DNA of 64,000 bases from Symbiodinium natans (Eukaryota; Sar; Dinophyceae; Suessiales; Symbiodiniaceae), in the NCBI GenBank assembly GCA_905221605.1, contig CAJNDS010002712.1, positions 700,001-764,000 on the forward strand, given 5' to 3'. Each line of letters starts with the position of its first letter. Position 1 is the stretch's first letter. The notes beneath the pieces were generated by a model. That model was not told where the DNA came from. It did not search any database and saw only the letters and a list, made by a program, of their open reading frames with translations. The position numbers and the translations under genes are program-made. Shown piece after piece: positions 10,794-21,600 of this stretch.

Positions 10794-11059
10794 TAACTAC
10801 AATCATCGTGATTGTTGTTGATGTTTCAGGTTGCTCAAGCTGATCCTAGCTCATCTAGCAAGGCTTAGGGCGACTTGCAGGCAGCGCCTTGTGATCGTGT
10901 CTCGCGTGGAATGATTGGGTCATGTATTGTCTTCTCGTCATGTCTCTTCATGTTCCTGTGTCCTATATGGCCGTCATTTGCAGCTACATAATTGTAAGAA
11001 TGGTCAAAACTCGGTCGAAGGCTTGCATCTTAACTTCGACGTTCTGCAATTGAGAACAG

Positions 11060-11213
11060 ACCCCATCTGTTTGGTGGACCAGAGGCCAATTTCTGGCACA
11101 ACCTCGGGAGCCTCCGCGAGACGTCGGGGCTGCGTGCACGAAGCCTGCGGTTTGTGGTGCAGGGCTTCAGGGAAGAGAGCAAAGTTCAAAGGCCTGTAAA
11201 ACGGGCCTTCTAG
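11060..11213 (+). CDS. Exon of an unrecognised gene
   Basis: The frame reads HLFGGPEANFWHNLGSLRET, then a basic amphipathic stretch (SLRFVVQGFREESKVQRP). It meets a donor at CCT|GTAAAA (11194) or reads on to TAG 11211-11213. An acceptor at gagaacag is in phase, but the frame is also open further left. Confidence 0.5.
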
Positions 11214-11338
11214 TACGGAGCAAACCATGGCCCATTTGGAACTCAGTACCAGGAGGGACGAATTGGCTGTAGAGTTCCAATCTCTAATCCCCTGAGCAGG
11301 CCTTTTGGAGGAGTCGATTCTGGGGATTTGCAGGCCTA

Positions 11339-11791
11339 ATGAAACAGTTTGCTTATGAGTCTTTGATTATTGCATGTGAACTGAGTTGGTTCCGTTCTGT
11401 CTGTTGTGGTCTGTTTCTCTTCTTTCGTCGTCAGGTCGGGCTTAGTCGCCTCAAGAAGGAAGTGCGGTCCCCTACGTGTTACCGCGTCGTAAACCAGAAG
11501 TGGGGACGTCGAGCGCCTATTTATCCATGCCCAGGCTACACTGAGCCTGTGAGCCAGAGACGACGTACCGCTGGCTACGACAACAAGAGACTTGACTGCA
11601 AACTTCTGGATGCGACACCATCGTGGGCTTCAGGATTGCAAGGCTTGAGTTTTAATGTTCCCATTTCGAACCCAGCAGCCTCTGTCCCGAGTTCAGTCCT
11701 CGGGAGTGAACAGGGTGTTCGAATCGTAGCTGAGCTGGTTGAGCTCTTTGGAAGAACTTTAGCCCGGTTCAAGCCCGTTGCAACCCTTTAA
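11339..11791 (+). CDS. 150-residue ORF, basic, unrecognised
   Basis: One of the longer uninterrupted frames. It opens with ATG-less leader residues including a hydrophobic run (FRSVCCGLFLFF), passes a good acceptor (cgtcgtcag, 11434), then reads VGLSRLKKEVRSPTCYRVVN and a basic Tyr/Pro region (GYTEPVSQRRRTAGYDNKRL) to a TAA at 11789-11791. The part from 11435 is the more likely exon. It lies just upstream of the first membrane-protein paralogue and could be one of its 5' exons, but I see no homology to the second copy. Confidence 0.45.
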   Translation: MKQFAYESLIIACELSWFRSVCCGLFLFFRRQVGLSRLKKEVRSPTCYRVVNQKWGRRAPIYPCPGYTEPVSQRRRTAGYDNKRLDCKLLDATPSWASGLQGLSFNVPISNPAASVPSSVLGSEQGVRIVAELVELFGRTLARFKPVATL

Positions 11792-11928
11792 AGTGGAATC
11801 CCTGCAAACGCTACAAAACCATGCTCACACATACATGGGTGCATAGTCTGCAGAACCCTTACGATGTAGTGAGCCAACATTACGTCCTGTACACGTAGAA
11901 CAACTTCTGTGAATTGCTCTCCAGACAG

Positions 11929-14900
11929 GCACTACTCCAACCCCTCGAACCCAGCAGCTGGCAGCTACGGCTATGCGAGTCAGAGCCTTCGGCGCATGGC
12001 GTGCTTGTTTAGGGTTTGGAGGGCCTAGGGCCGTGCAGCGCTTCGGATGGTGTAAGTTTTTGTGGCAAATACAGGTTTGGGTTTAAGGCTTAAGGTGTCT
12101 GAGGACTTTCGGAGCTTGGTTGTCATGCTGTCGCCATAGTCACCACAGTCCTTTGCAGCTGCACCCTGCCAGGCTTCTGCGGCTAGTTGAACCTCAAGAA
12201 TCAGTACCCGCCCTCGCCCCAAACCTTGCCCTATAAACAAGGCTCGAAGTACCACTCTGAACCCCCCCAAAAGGTTCTCATAGTCCCAGAGCCACCAAGG
12301 AGCGTGGCTGCGAGCAACTATGGGGGCCGCCTCCCCACCAGCACACCGCACCTCGAAGCACCGAGGAATGTGCATACAAAAGTATACGATCTGTAATCGA
12401 TATATCTATCTACCTATCTATTTATACATATACATCATATACATATGGGTGGTTGTCAAAATTATGGTCCCTTTTTGGATCCCTACTATAATACGGCACC
12501 TAATATTTAGGGTACCCTAAAAGGGATCATAATTTTGACAGCCACCCATATATATATATATATATACTATTTATGTTTTTTTGAATGACCTGCTGCAGAA
12601 AGGGGCGCCAGGATCCATAAGGTTTGGAATTAAGCCGGTTATGTCTTTTCTCTTGACTCAGCGTGCAGGTATGGTTATACAGGGGCGAATGCCTACTCTG
12701 GCCGCACGGGGAGTGGCATGCAGATTGCCATGGCGGCTGGAGGTGAGGGCTGCAAGGGGAGCATGGGCTGCCGAGGGAACTCCGAATCCAATGTCTGTTG
12801 TCCGAAGGCCCAGGCCATACAATTAAGGATGTGGGACTACGTATTCAATGTTAGTCCCCATGATCGCCATCGTTTCTTTGGTTAGCATCGAGGCAGCTTC
12901 CAGCTCTTTCCTCTCAGCTCTTACTTTGTAGGTGGCCTTTTGGCTGGTATGGCGGTGAGTTCCTTGATGAACCATGCATGGACTGGATATTCTCGTGAGC
13001 AGATGCTGCTTGGCAAGCATCTCAGGAGCCTGGTGGACAGACGTGAGAGTGTCGCGGGGATAGAGTGCTCTGAGGGTGAGCTGCTTAGCGGGTTTCCTTG
13101 TTGTGTTCCATCACCGTTAACCGCGCTGTTCTGAGGACCGCTGTGGTATTTGACTTACGAGGGACGTGTGTTTTCTTAGGGCCCCATCTGGGCAGACTTG
13201 GGGCAGCCCCAGGGAGTGGGAGCCTGATTTTTTGTCCAGCTCATACTGTTTGACCTCTGGTGCTGAGGGCAACCTAGGTGGGACGTTGGGATCTTGCTTG
13301 TTTTCTTACTGGGTTTATGAGGATTTGAGCTGCGACCGGTTGTCCTGGGAACTCAGACGATCTCAGATTCAGTCAGATTCATGAGAGCCAGAAGACAAGG
13401 CTATGACGATGCTGGCCTGGCATAACTGCCTTGTGGGCCATCATTGTTTCTTTGCCTCTCAGTTGTCCACCCCCAAGTTGAATTCAAGGGCGGGCCATTC
13501 GATGTTACTGGGCCAAGACGTGAATCCTCCCAGGGCTAAGGAGTGCAGAAGCAAAAGCAGGAAGAAAGAAGCAGAGAGAGGGAGAGAGAAAACAAAAAGG
13601 CAAGAAAGACAGAAAGAACTTCACAAAGAAAGAAAGAAAGAAAGCGAGAGAGAAGATTGGGAGCGAGGCGAGGGATAAAGAGGGACAACAGCAGGCTGAG
13701 CATGCCCTGCTCCTCTGGAACCTGGTCTGGCCTCTGCAGCTCCTGCCCCCCGACTTTTCCTTATTAGAAATGTACAAATATTCGTCCAAATGATAGAATA
13801 TAGCTAACCTACAGAACAAGTAGGAAACCCTCAACTTTTTCACAGCTGGTTGAGCCCTGGTAATGTGCTGCTCTGTGTCGCAGAATGCCTTCAGACTGAG
13901 TACAGGAAGCTGCCGCTTAGCATGGTCCCAGACTGCAGGTTCTGGGACAGAAGCGAGCAGTGTAGTCCAGGATAGGAGTGTGCACCATTAGGGCCCGCCA
14001 TACCCAGGCGTAACGCTTTATGGCGCCGACAAATGTGACATCAAGCTCCTCGGGTCAAAGCGCAGTGCACTATACCACAACAGCTGGAACAATGATTGGA
14101 GCTCTTTGTGCTGGGCATTCCGGTGTGTTGATCTGCTAGCAATGTGGGTCTTTGCGGCACTTGGGGTCAGATACGGCATCTCGAGAAAGCAACCGCCCTG
14201 AAGCATGCCCATTTTTACCAGTTGCCATGGGGCTTTTGGTCCAGAAGCGATTGTGTTTCAACATCCGTTCGATCTTTGGATGGCCCTGATAACATTAAAC
14301 CCCCTGAATGCCTTCAGGAGACCAGTAGCTGCAAGCATCAGCCGAGCCCACGAGCCCCAGGATCTCACCCAAGATCGATGCCACGCGGGATGACTTGCTC
14401 AATACGGGCTTCATTCCCGCAGACTTCACTTGGCCTATCCATGCCGCTTGAAAAAGAAGTAGTTGCCCCATGTTGGCACCAGTAATTCTGCATTGTGTGT
14501 ATGAGATCAAAATTTGCATTCCTCCTGTCACGAAGGCTCATGCTGCCGGAAATCGGTACAAACATAATTGTAAACGCTTGCGCGCGCCGCCTCGGCAGCC
14601 GGGCCGGCCCCAGGACAGGAAAGGAGGAAAGAGGGTTTCGCAAAAAAGGGAGGAAGGGCAGAGCGGGTGGGGGGGGGGGAGGGTTGGGTGGGGGGGGGGC
14701 GTGGGGGGGGGGGTGGGGGGGGGGGGGTGGGGGGGGGGGGAGGGGGGGGGGTGCGGGGGGGGGGGGGGTGGGGGGGGGGGGCTGTCGGGCACCCACAAGC
14801 GGGACCCTCCACGGCATCGGTTTGCAGCCACAGGGGGGGCACAGGGGGGGGGGGGGGTGGCGTCAGAAAATTTGGCATGGGGGGAAGGGTTGGGTTAGGG

Positions 14901-16355
14901 GGAAGGAGGCCCGATCCGGGTCTGCTTGTTCCAGACGCTTCTCGGCAGGAAGCCGAGGCGAATACGCATGGTCGATCTTGTTTCGGCACTCCACGCCATC
15001 ACGGCGACCCGGGACTATCAACACCCTGAGACAAAACAAGGTGAAGATCACCACCATCTCCGGGCCGGATTTCGACCCGAGCTCAATCTGCCCACCCACC
15101 GATCCAGGAAATCGGTTACAATGGGGAAGGTGGCTGTGGGGCTTAATTCTTCTGGGGCAACAAGGGGAGAGACCCTGAATCTCTTAAACCCTACAACCCT
15201 CGGAAGCAGGACTCCACAATTGCAATGGTTGAGGGTTGAGGGGTTAAGGGAGGGTTTAGGGGTTGACAAGGGATTTCTGTCACAGTTTCCACATTGTGAC
15301 GTGCTGGTTTCAGGGTCGTGAAGACTGGGATCTAGCCATTGCGAGTTTTTGCTGGAGTAGGGGGGGTAACCACGTCCTCTGCATTGCTTCAAGTGTCAGT
15401 GGTGCTTCTGCTCCAGTGCGGCACCTCAGAGAGCCCGGGTTCAAAAAGGGTTTAGGGGTTTAAGGGGTGCTAAGGGGTGCAGTGCTTGAGCACAGTTCGG
15501 CTCGCACTTCTGACTGACAGGAGCTCAGTGGAGCCCACCTCCAATGAAGCAGCTCCGTGGTTTCAAAGGACTGCAGGAGGGGCTGATTATGAGAAGGGGT
15601 TCATGGTGTAGGTTTTAGGGCGTTTAGGGTTTAGGGTCTTAAGGAGGTAGTTGGCCCTTCCCACCACTGCAGTGTGTTGTGTCGAGCCGCGGTACTTGAG
15701 GATGTCACAGCAGTGCGCAGCACTGGCCATCTCTAAGCACAGCACTTCCACCCTGGAATCCATAAGCGCGCAGACCCTGCATGCACCCAGCCCTTTCTTC
15801 CAAGGCTGTTCCTGACTCTGACTACAATGGAAGAGCTCTCGGCGCCCCCCGTCGCCGCCGCCAGCGCAAAAATTGATCAGGGCTCTGTTCAATCTTGGGG
15901 ATCTCGAGCTCAAAGTTCAAGTGCCATTGGGCATGTGCGGGGTCTTCCGGTAAGTCATGCACCGTTTGCACCCGGCCGAACCCCTTCAGCATCGAAGTCC
16001 CAAATGCAATGCTGTGTCTGCGAAACCGAAAGCAAACCCCCTAAACCCTAGCAACAAAAACCCTAAACCCTAATCGTTTATGACAAGTCCTTAGTTCCTT
16101 TAAACTTCAGGGTTGGGGGTGTTACCCTAAGCCTTCCTTATAGACCGAGCCAAAGGCAGCTTCGAGTGGCTCGGGCTCAACGTTCTCTATGTTGTCGGGA
16201 ACGGCTGCGCCCCGCTCGCAAAAATAATCTCTGCATGGTCACTGCACTTTGAAGATCCCGCATTGACTTCAGGTCATGTGTCTGTGTGTGAGTGTGTGTG
16301 TGTGAGCGTGAGCGTGAGCGTGAGCGTGAGCGTGAGAAGCGTAAGCGCGCGCGTG

Positions 16356-16392
<37 letters not shown>

Positions 16393-17837
16393 TGCGTGTG
16401 TGCGTGTGCGCGTGTGCGCGTGTGAGTGTGCGTGTGCGCGTGCGCGCACGTGCGCGCGCGCGCGCGCGTGTGCGCGTGCGCGCGTGTGCGCGCGTGCGCG
16501 CATGTGCGCGTGTGCGCGTGTGCGCGCGTGCGCGCGTGTGCTCGTGTATGCGTGTGCGGGTGTGCGTGTGCGCGTGTGGGCGTGTGCGCGTGTGCGCGTG
16601 TGGGCGTGTGTGCGCGTGTGCGCGTGTGCGCGTGTGCGCGTGTGCACGTGTGCGCGTGTGCGCGTGTGCGCGTGTGCGCATGTGCGCGTGTGCGTGTGTG
16701 CGCGTGTGCGCGTGTGCGGTGTGCGCGTGTAGGCGGGTGGGTGGGTGGGTGGGTGGGTGGGTGGGTGGGTGTGTGTGTGTGTGTAAACGCCTGAACATGG
16801 TGATCGCTGTGACTGACATTTCCATTTGCAGGGGGCAGTGACCCGCTCATAAGCTCACTGCCAATGAAGCTGCTTATGAGTTGGGAGGATATCCAGGCTG
16901 ATCACCTGGACGTACCTGCATGTAGAGTGGGATACCACACTGCTTGTGACATCATGTACCCTGAAGTCCCGAGGCAGGCAACCATGCTCCTTTTCTTTCT
17001 TCCCTTCTTCTTGGTACCGTGACCACTGCATCAGTTCATGCCAAGCCAAAGTGTGTACCAGTTCTGGTTTTTCCCGACATGGGGCCAGATCTCAGGGGCA
17101 TGTGCCCGAGCCCGCGATTGCGGATGAGTGAATCACAACGTTGCAGACGCTTGTTCTCATCCATCGGGATCATCTGCAGTAGGATGACATGTGCCCACAG
17201 TGGGCTTCATCGGGATCATCGGTCACTGCACGGTCAAGGGCCGCGGTCAAGGGTTGATCAGTAGAGACAGCTTGCTGAACATGTGCTTTCCCTAGGAGTG
17301 CAGGTAGATCGTCTGTGCATGTGCAGGTAGGAGGACCAGGTAGGCACGCGCTCAAGGTATCCGGAATCCTTAAACAGACATGTCAGTGACTGTCCTCCCA
17401 TGATGCTGTCTGACCCCCTGTTTTGTTGATTTCGCGTTTCTTGTTGCCTCCTGGTGTCGTTCCCGTTTTGTTGTCTAGGCCTCCTCTCTTGTTGCTGTTC
17501 AGGACTGGCTTGCTGACACCTGCTTGCTTCTTCGCGTCCTTTTCGCCCTTCGGGGCGTGTGTGTGTGTAAACGCCCGAACATGGTGATCGCTGTGACTGA
17601 CATTTCCATTTGCAGGGGGCAGTGACCCGCTCATAAGCTCACTGCCAATGAAGCTGCTTATGAGTTGGGAGGATATCCAGGCTGATCACCTGGACGTACC
17701 TGCATGTAGAGTGGGATACCACACTGCTTGTGACATCATGTACCCTGAAGTCCCGAGGCAGGCAACCATGCTCCTTTTCTTTCTTCCCTTCTTCTTGGTA
17801 CCGTGACCACTGCATCAGTTCATGCCAAGCCAAAGTG

Positions 17838-17896
<59 letters not shown>

Positions 17897-18018
17897 GTGG
17901 GTGGGTGGGTGGTGTGGGTGGGTGTGGGTGGGTGGGTGGGTGGGTGTGTGTGTGTGTGTGTGTGTGGTGGGTGCGTGTGTGTGTGTGGGTGCGTGCGTGC
18001 GTGTGTGTGTGTGTGTGT

Positions 18019-18052
<34 letters not shown>

Positions 18053-21000
18053 TGTGTGTGTGTGTGTGCGTGTGTGTGTGTGTGGGTGTGTGTGTGGGTG
18101 GGTGGATGAGTGGGTGGGTGGGCGGGTGGGTGGGTGTGTGTACATGTTGTTGCAGAATGCCCAGTTGTTTTGGGTTATACGGCCGTTACTTGATTCGGCC
18201 ATGGTTGCTTGCATGTGAAATCTCCCAGCTTTCCTTAATGAGTTTTGGGATTTAGCCTTGACAGCATCCATGATCGAGTTCTGAGGCATCATACAGCCCA
18301 ATACACTTGCGGACGTGACATTCCCACGCAGTCCTCCTGAAAGGAAACGTTCCCCTTATGGGGTGCACCCCCAAAACATTCGCAGCTGGCAAAAACCAGC
18401 ATTTGGCGCTTTAACCTCATTGTCACTGGTATTTCCTGCAACAACCTGTACAACGCGTATGAATCATGAACAAAGAAAGCGCCTGAGACAGGGGACTATC
18501 GTTGGCCTGTGCTGCTGCTGCGGCGCTTTGGCTGCTGCTGGGGCCTTCTTCATGAAAAGGCCCGACCCTTTGGCCTTGACAAGGCTTGTAGCAGGCTGTT
18601 GGCATCTGGCAAGTTCCATCGTGGCTGCAGGGTTGACGGAGCTCGGGAAAAGGGACTTATAAGGCTTAGCAGAAATATAAAGGTCTTTCAACAAAGGTCG
18701 CAAGTAATTCATCCCGAACCCCTCCTCCTCTGCTGGCAGGTCTAAGCGCCCAGACTGGGAGTCGGGTACATCCTCCGAGTCCGAGTCTGATGGATACCCC
18801 CTGCCGGGCCAGGTGTGTTGGGAGAAGGAGGAAGGGGGCTTCAGGAACTGCGTTTCTAGCCACAAAAACCATGTGTGCCAGCTATAGCAATATGTAGACT
18901 GCCGCGCAAGACCTGAGAGGGCCAGGGGCCTTTGGCCACTTTTTGTGTAACCGTAATGGAAAGGAAAAAATAGACCTAGACCTGAAGTATCCCTAAACTT
19001 CATATTGGGTGGGACGCAGAAAGGGTGGGATTTGGGCCGCAGGGAAACGGGTTTGGAAGCCAACGTCTCCCGAAACCATAAACTCTCCAGCTGAGAACTT
19101 TTAGCCCCCTTCCCCTCAGTCTTATAATCCGTGTAAGTCATGCGTTCACTTAGGCGGGAGGCCAAAAAAAGTACCAACCCTATAAACTATGCCCCCTGAA
19201 GCAGTCTCATCCAGCAGGTGGTCGCTCCAGGTCACCCGGTGCAACCATCGGGATCCTGGGCTGTCAATGACAAGTTGTCTTGGTAATCTAGTTAAGCCAA
19301 AGGTCTGAGGGCCGGGCACGAAGGCTTGTGGGTCTATAGAAGGTTTGCAAGCTTGGAGTGTGAGAGGGTCAGGTTCGGCGTTTAGGGGTTTAAGAGGCGC
19401 TTCAGGTTGAGCGCTTCGGGTTCGCAGGGCAGGGCTGCCCAGCTGAGGTTTCGGAGCTCAGACTTCATGATTTGGCTGTGGCTGTAAAAGCGGATGGAAC
19501 ATTAAGTCCCCTTGTGGAGGATCTATGTTTTTTGCTCATGTGGAGAGGTGACGGGTCTCGACGTTGCAAGAGTCAGTCCAAGGATACGGGCATGGAGGCG
19601 CAAACCCCTACTGGCATGGAGGCGCACCTGCAGGACCCTCTGTCTTGAGAGTTTAGGACTGCCATGGGAGGCGCTTTGACACATCTGAGGACCATATCTA
19701 GGTGCATATGGTAGTGTAAGAGCCGGTGTGCTTACACGGTGGGGAGTTCTCGAGTTCTCGAGGTTCGGCATCTCCAGGAACGTTTCGTGCAGTAGCAAGC
19801 ACACACTGCCGAGGTGTCGGCTTTGGAAAGGAAGATGATGCATGTGGAGTTTGTCTGTCTCGTAGGCGAAGCCCAGTTTCAAAGGTTGCATTTTGGAACT
19901 TCTGCCTACTGTTCGAGCTTCCTTGCGACATTTAAGCAGCATCATTATTTGTCAGTATTTCGTCATCCCTTAAGCCGATGTCAGACTCTAGCCGTGTAGG
20001 CCAATTCTAAGCATCAAAGCTTGCAGGACCGCCACCGCCAGCCCCGTATGCGGGCGCCCCGTATGCGGGTGCGCCATATGCGGGCGCCCAGTATGGGGGC
20101 TCCCCTCGTGCTGGTGCTCCTTACACAAGCTCACCGTACGCTGGTGCTCCCTATGCTGCGACCTCCTTCGCCCAGGGCAGCCCGCAGCTTGGGGCCGCCA
20201 GCAGTTTTCGGGCTTTTCGGTTTTTATGCAGGAAGGCAAGGCTCTTGTTCCTGGCAGTTCTGCAAAATCTCCTAGAGAGCCAAACGCACCGCAATGGCTT
20301 CCTGAAAAAATGGAAACATTTTTGGAAACCTCACGCTTGCAACCCTAGATGGCAGTTACCAAGAAGTTAGTTCTGTTCATCGCATAACAAGAGATAATGA
20401 GGCAGGCGTACCCCCAGCCATTCCAATCGGGCGGCGCTTTTGCCGGGGCTGGCTTTGTCGGCGGTGGCTTCATGGACCCTTGGAAACCTATAAGCTTGGA
20501 TTGCCCAAACGTCATTGAATGGAATCGGTTTTCAGGATGTGTTTTTGCGAGGGACGTGTTCGGAGTTGAGACGCTCATCGACGCTTCAGCCCCAAAACAG
20601 GAGACGAGCTCAAGAACGCTCAGCCTTCCGAGATTTGAATTCGGATATGTTGCCGGTTGTATTTGTGTTGGAAAGGCAGGCCTTGCCTGTTGGTGTAGGT
20701 TTCCGCCGCAAAAAATTCGCCATTCCAGCAGGCCAGGAGAAGGGTTCTGGCAGCTACGGTCGCGGTTCAGGGCTTGTCGTGAAGGTTATGGTTTAACTCA
20801 CCAAGATTTTATGTAGTCGGAAAGGTAGCCGCAAGTAGTGCAATCGGAGAGAAACGCGGTCTTCAGCATTCCTGAAATTCTGTATGCTGCTTGCATGGTG
20901 CTTTCCAGGGGCACGGCTGAGAAGCAGGCCCGCTAGCGCACCGTTTAGAGATGTTATTCTACTTTTGGAGGCCTCGGACAAAAACCCGTCTTGCAGGACA

Positions 21001-21207
21001 CTGCTGCCCCCAATGGCTCCAGTTGGACCAATGCTGCTTGGCAGGGAGTCCGACTTTTGTACCACTGGCTGCCGGGGCTCATATATCATGCCTCTACAGG
21101 AGCAGGACCATTTCAGGAGCCTTGCTTCGCGCCTGTCTGACCTCAAAAGTAGGAGTTGGCTTGATGTCTTGCGCCGAAGTAGGAGTGGCAGTGCTTCAGC
21201 AGCCTAA
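11929..21207 (+). CDS. Predicted membrane protein, paralogue A (multi-exon)
   Basis: Exons recognised by similarity to the copy at 27.8-31.9 kb. They are 11929-~11985 (HYSNPSNPAAGSYGYASQS), 12669-12742 (GYTGANAYSGRTGSGMQIAM), 12932-~13021 (GLLAGMAVSSLMNHAWTGYS), 14374-14442 (IDATRDDLLNTGFIPADFTW), 15041-~15106 (VKITTISGPDFDPSSICPPT), 18492-18559 (IVGLCCCCGALAAAGAFFMK) and 18740-18812 (an acidic Ser/Glu segment). Then come 20027-20203 (PYAGAP repeats) and ~20406 (Pro/Gln/Gly-rich). Possible extra exons: 13180, 18156-18215, and 20941-21207 ending in TAA. Junctions 12742/12932, 14442/15041 and 18559/18740 keep phase. The layout suggests a Cys-bearing domain, one Cys-rich membrane span, and a Tyr/Pro/Gly-rich tail. 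The family name is unknown to me. Confidence 0.55.
12443..12552 (+). mobile_element. MITE-like palindromic element in an intron
   Basis: Left arm 12443-12475 and right arm 12519-12552 are inverted repeats of about 33 bases with two or three mismatches, read as atatgggtgg... outward. The loop contains the perfect 16-bp palindrome TTTAGGGTACCCTAAA (12506-12521). AT dinucleotides flank both ends. No coding capacity. Part of it recurs in reverse at about 40335-40371. Confidence 0.65.
14662..14870. repeat. Long G-rich tract
   Basis: Nearly pure G runs with scattered T, A and C, interrupted once by about 60 bases of ordinary sequence (14781-14834), then resuming. It gives long Gly-rich and Pro-rich false ORFs on both strands. 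It lies in an intron of paralogue A. Confidence 0.9.
16265..16784. repeat. GT / GCGT / GGGT compound microsatellite
   Basis: About 520 bases of purine-pyrimidine alternation, changing from GT and GAGCGT to long GCGTGT stretches and ending in GGGT and GT. The large ORFs on both strands here (Cys/Val/Arg or His/Thr/Ala repeats) are artefacts. Confidence 0.95.
16775..17056 (+). repeat. Direct repeat, copy 1 (~282 bp)
   Basis: Nearly identical to 17559-17840 (one difference noticed: cctgaac versus cccgaac). Both copies begin and end inside GT tracts. One frame reads SDPLISSLPMKLLMSWEDIQ after the acceptor tttgcag, so each copy may carry the same candidate exon. Confidence 0.9.
17559..17840 (+). 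repeat. Direct repeat, copy 2 (~282 bp)
   Basis: Second copy, offset 784 bases from the first, running straight into the next GT tract. The 500 bases between the copies are unique. Confidence 0.9.
17835..18140. repeat. GT / GGGT microsatellite
   Basis: A GT tract with GGGT and GCGT interruptions, ending just before a candidate exon at 18156 whose acceptor is gttgcag. Confidence 0.95.
20941..21207 (+). CDS. Candidate terminal coding segment
   Basis: The frame reads DVILLLEASDKNPSCRTLLP, then PLQEQDHFRSLASRLSDLKS, and ends SGSASAA at TAA 21205-21207. It may be the last exon of paralogue A or a separate gene. The minus strand is also open across this stretch with acceptable composition, so strand is not certain. 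Confidence 0.4.
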   Translation, partial: PFRDVILLLEASDKNPSCRTLLPPMAPVGPMLLGRESDFCTTGCRGSYIMPLQEQDHFRSLASRLSDLKSRSWLDVLRRSRSGSASAA

Positions 21208-21485
21208 GCCGTGCGGTTGGCTGAGACCCTTTGCAGCCCCATCGCAAGATAGCAGGCGTCCTTCAGCCGTCAAGGGTGGACTGACTGATGCAACTCATGC
21301 CACTTCCTACCGTCGGTCCTACTCAGCCTAGCAAGCGGGGTAGGCAATAATTTGGTTGTCTCGGGAGAGAGTTTGCACTCCGACTGTGTGATGCAGCATG
21401 TTTTCCAGGTTCCCCTCTTGTAGATTTGTCCCCAGAATCGCTCCAAGGCCTTCCTTTAATACATCCCATATATAGGTCTGTCGGC

Positions 21486-21600
21486 AGCATCCCGTGAGCG
21501 TGAACGGGTCCACCATGATGCCGGAGGGCCCATGGGGCGACTCTTGGTTTGCAACTTCCACGAGGGTGCGGGCAAATGTCTACATCTATATCGTTTATAC
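21486..21600 (+). CDS. Candidate exon resembling a part of the membrane-protein family
   Basis: The frame reads VSVNGSTMMPEGPWGDSWFA. Its SVNG start and position after an acceptor (cggcag) resemble the stretch following the DDLMSTGF exon of paralogue B (FMSVNGALAAE). This may be a fragment of a third copy. No neighbouring family exons were found with certainty. Confidence 0.25.

Noticed and set aside
10412-10806. Ser-Leu repeat ORFs (-) and Arg-Glu repeat ORFs (+)
   Set aside because: GA microsatellite translation.
14365-15178. Gly-rich (+) and Pro-rich (-) ORFs up to 227 codons
   Set aside because: Translation of G runs; the only real coding inside is the short exon from 15041.
16177-16850. 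Long ORFs on both strands (up to 193 codons)
   Set aside because: Translation of a GT/GCGT microsatellite; Cys-Val or His-Thr repeats only.
17639-18301. 220-codon minus ORF and overlapping plus ORFs
   Set aside because: Created by the GT tract and the direct repeat; no natural composition.
18464-19177. 237-codon minus ORF, longest non-repeat frame after the MYND gene
   Set aside because: It lies antisense to two phase-linked + exons of paralogue A (18492-18559 and 18740-18812), so I treat it as a shadow.
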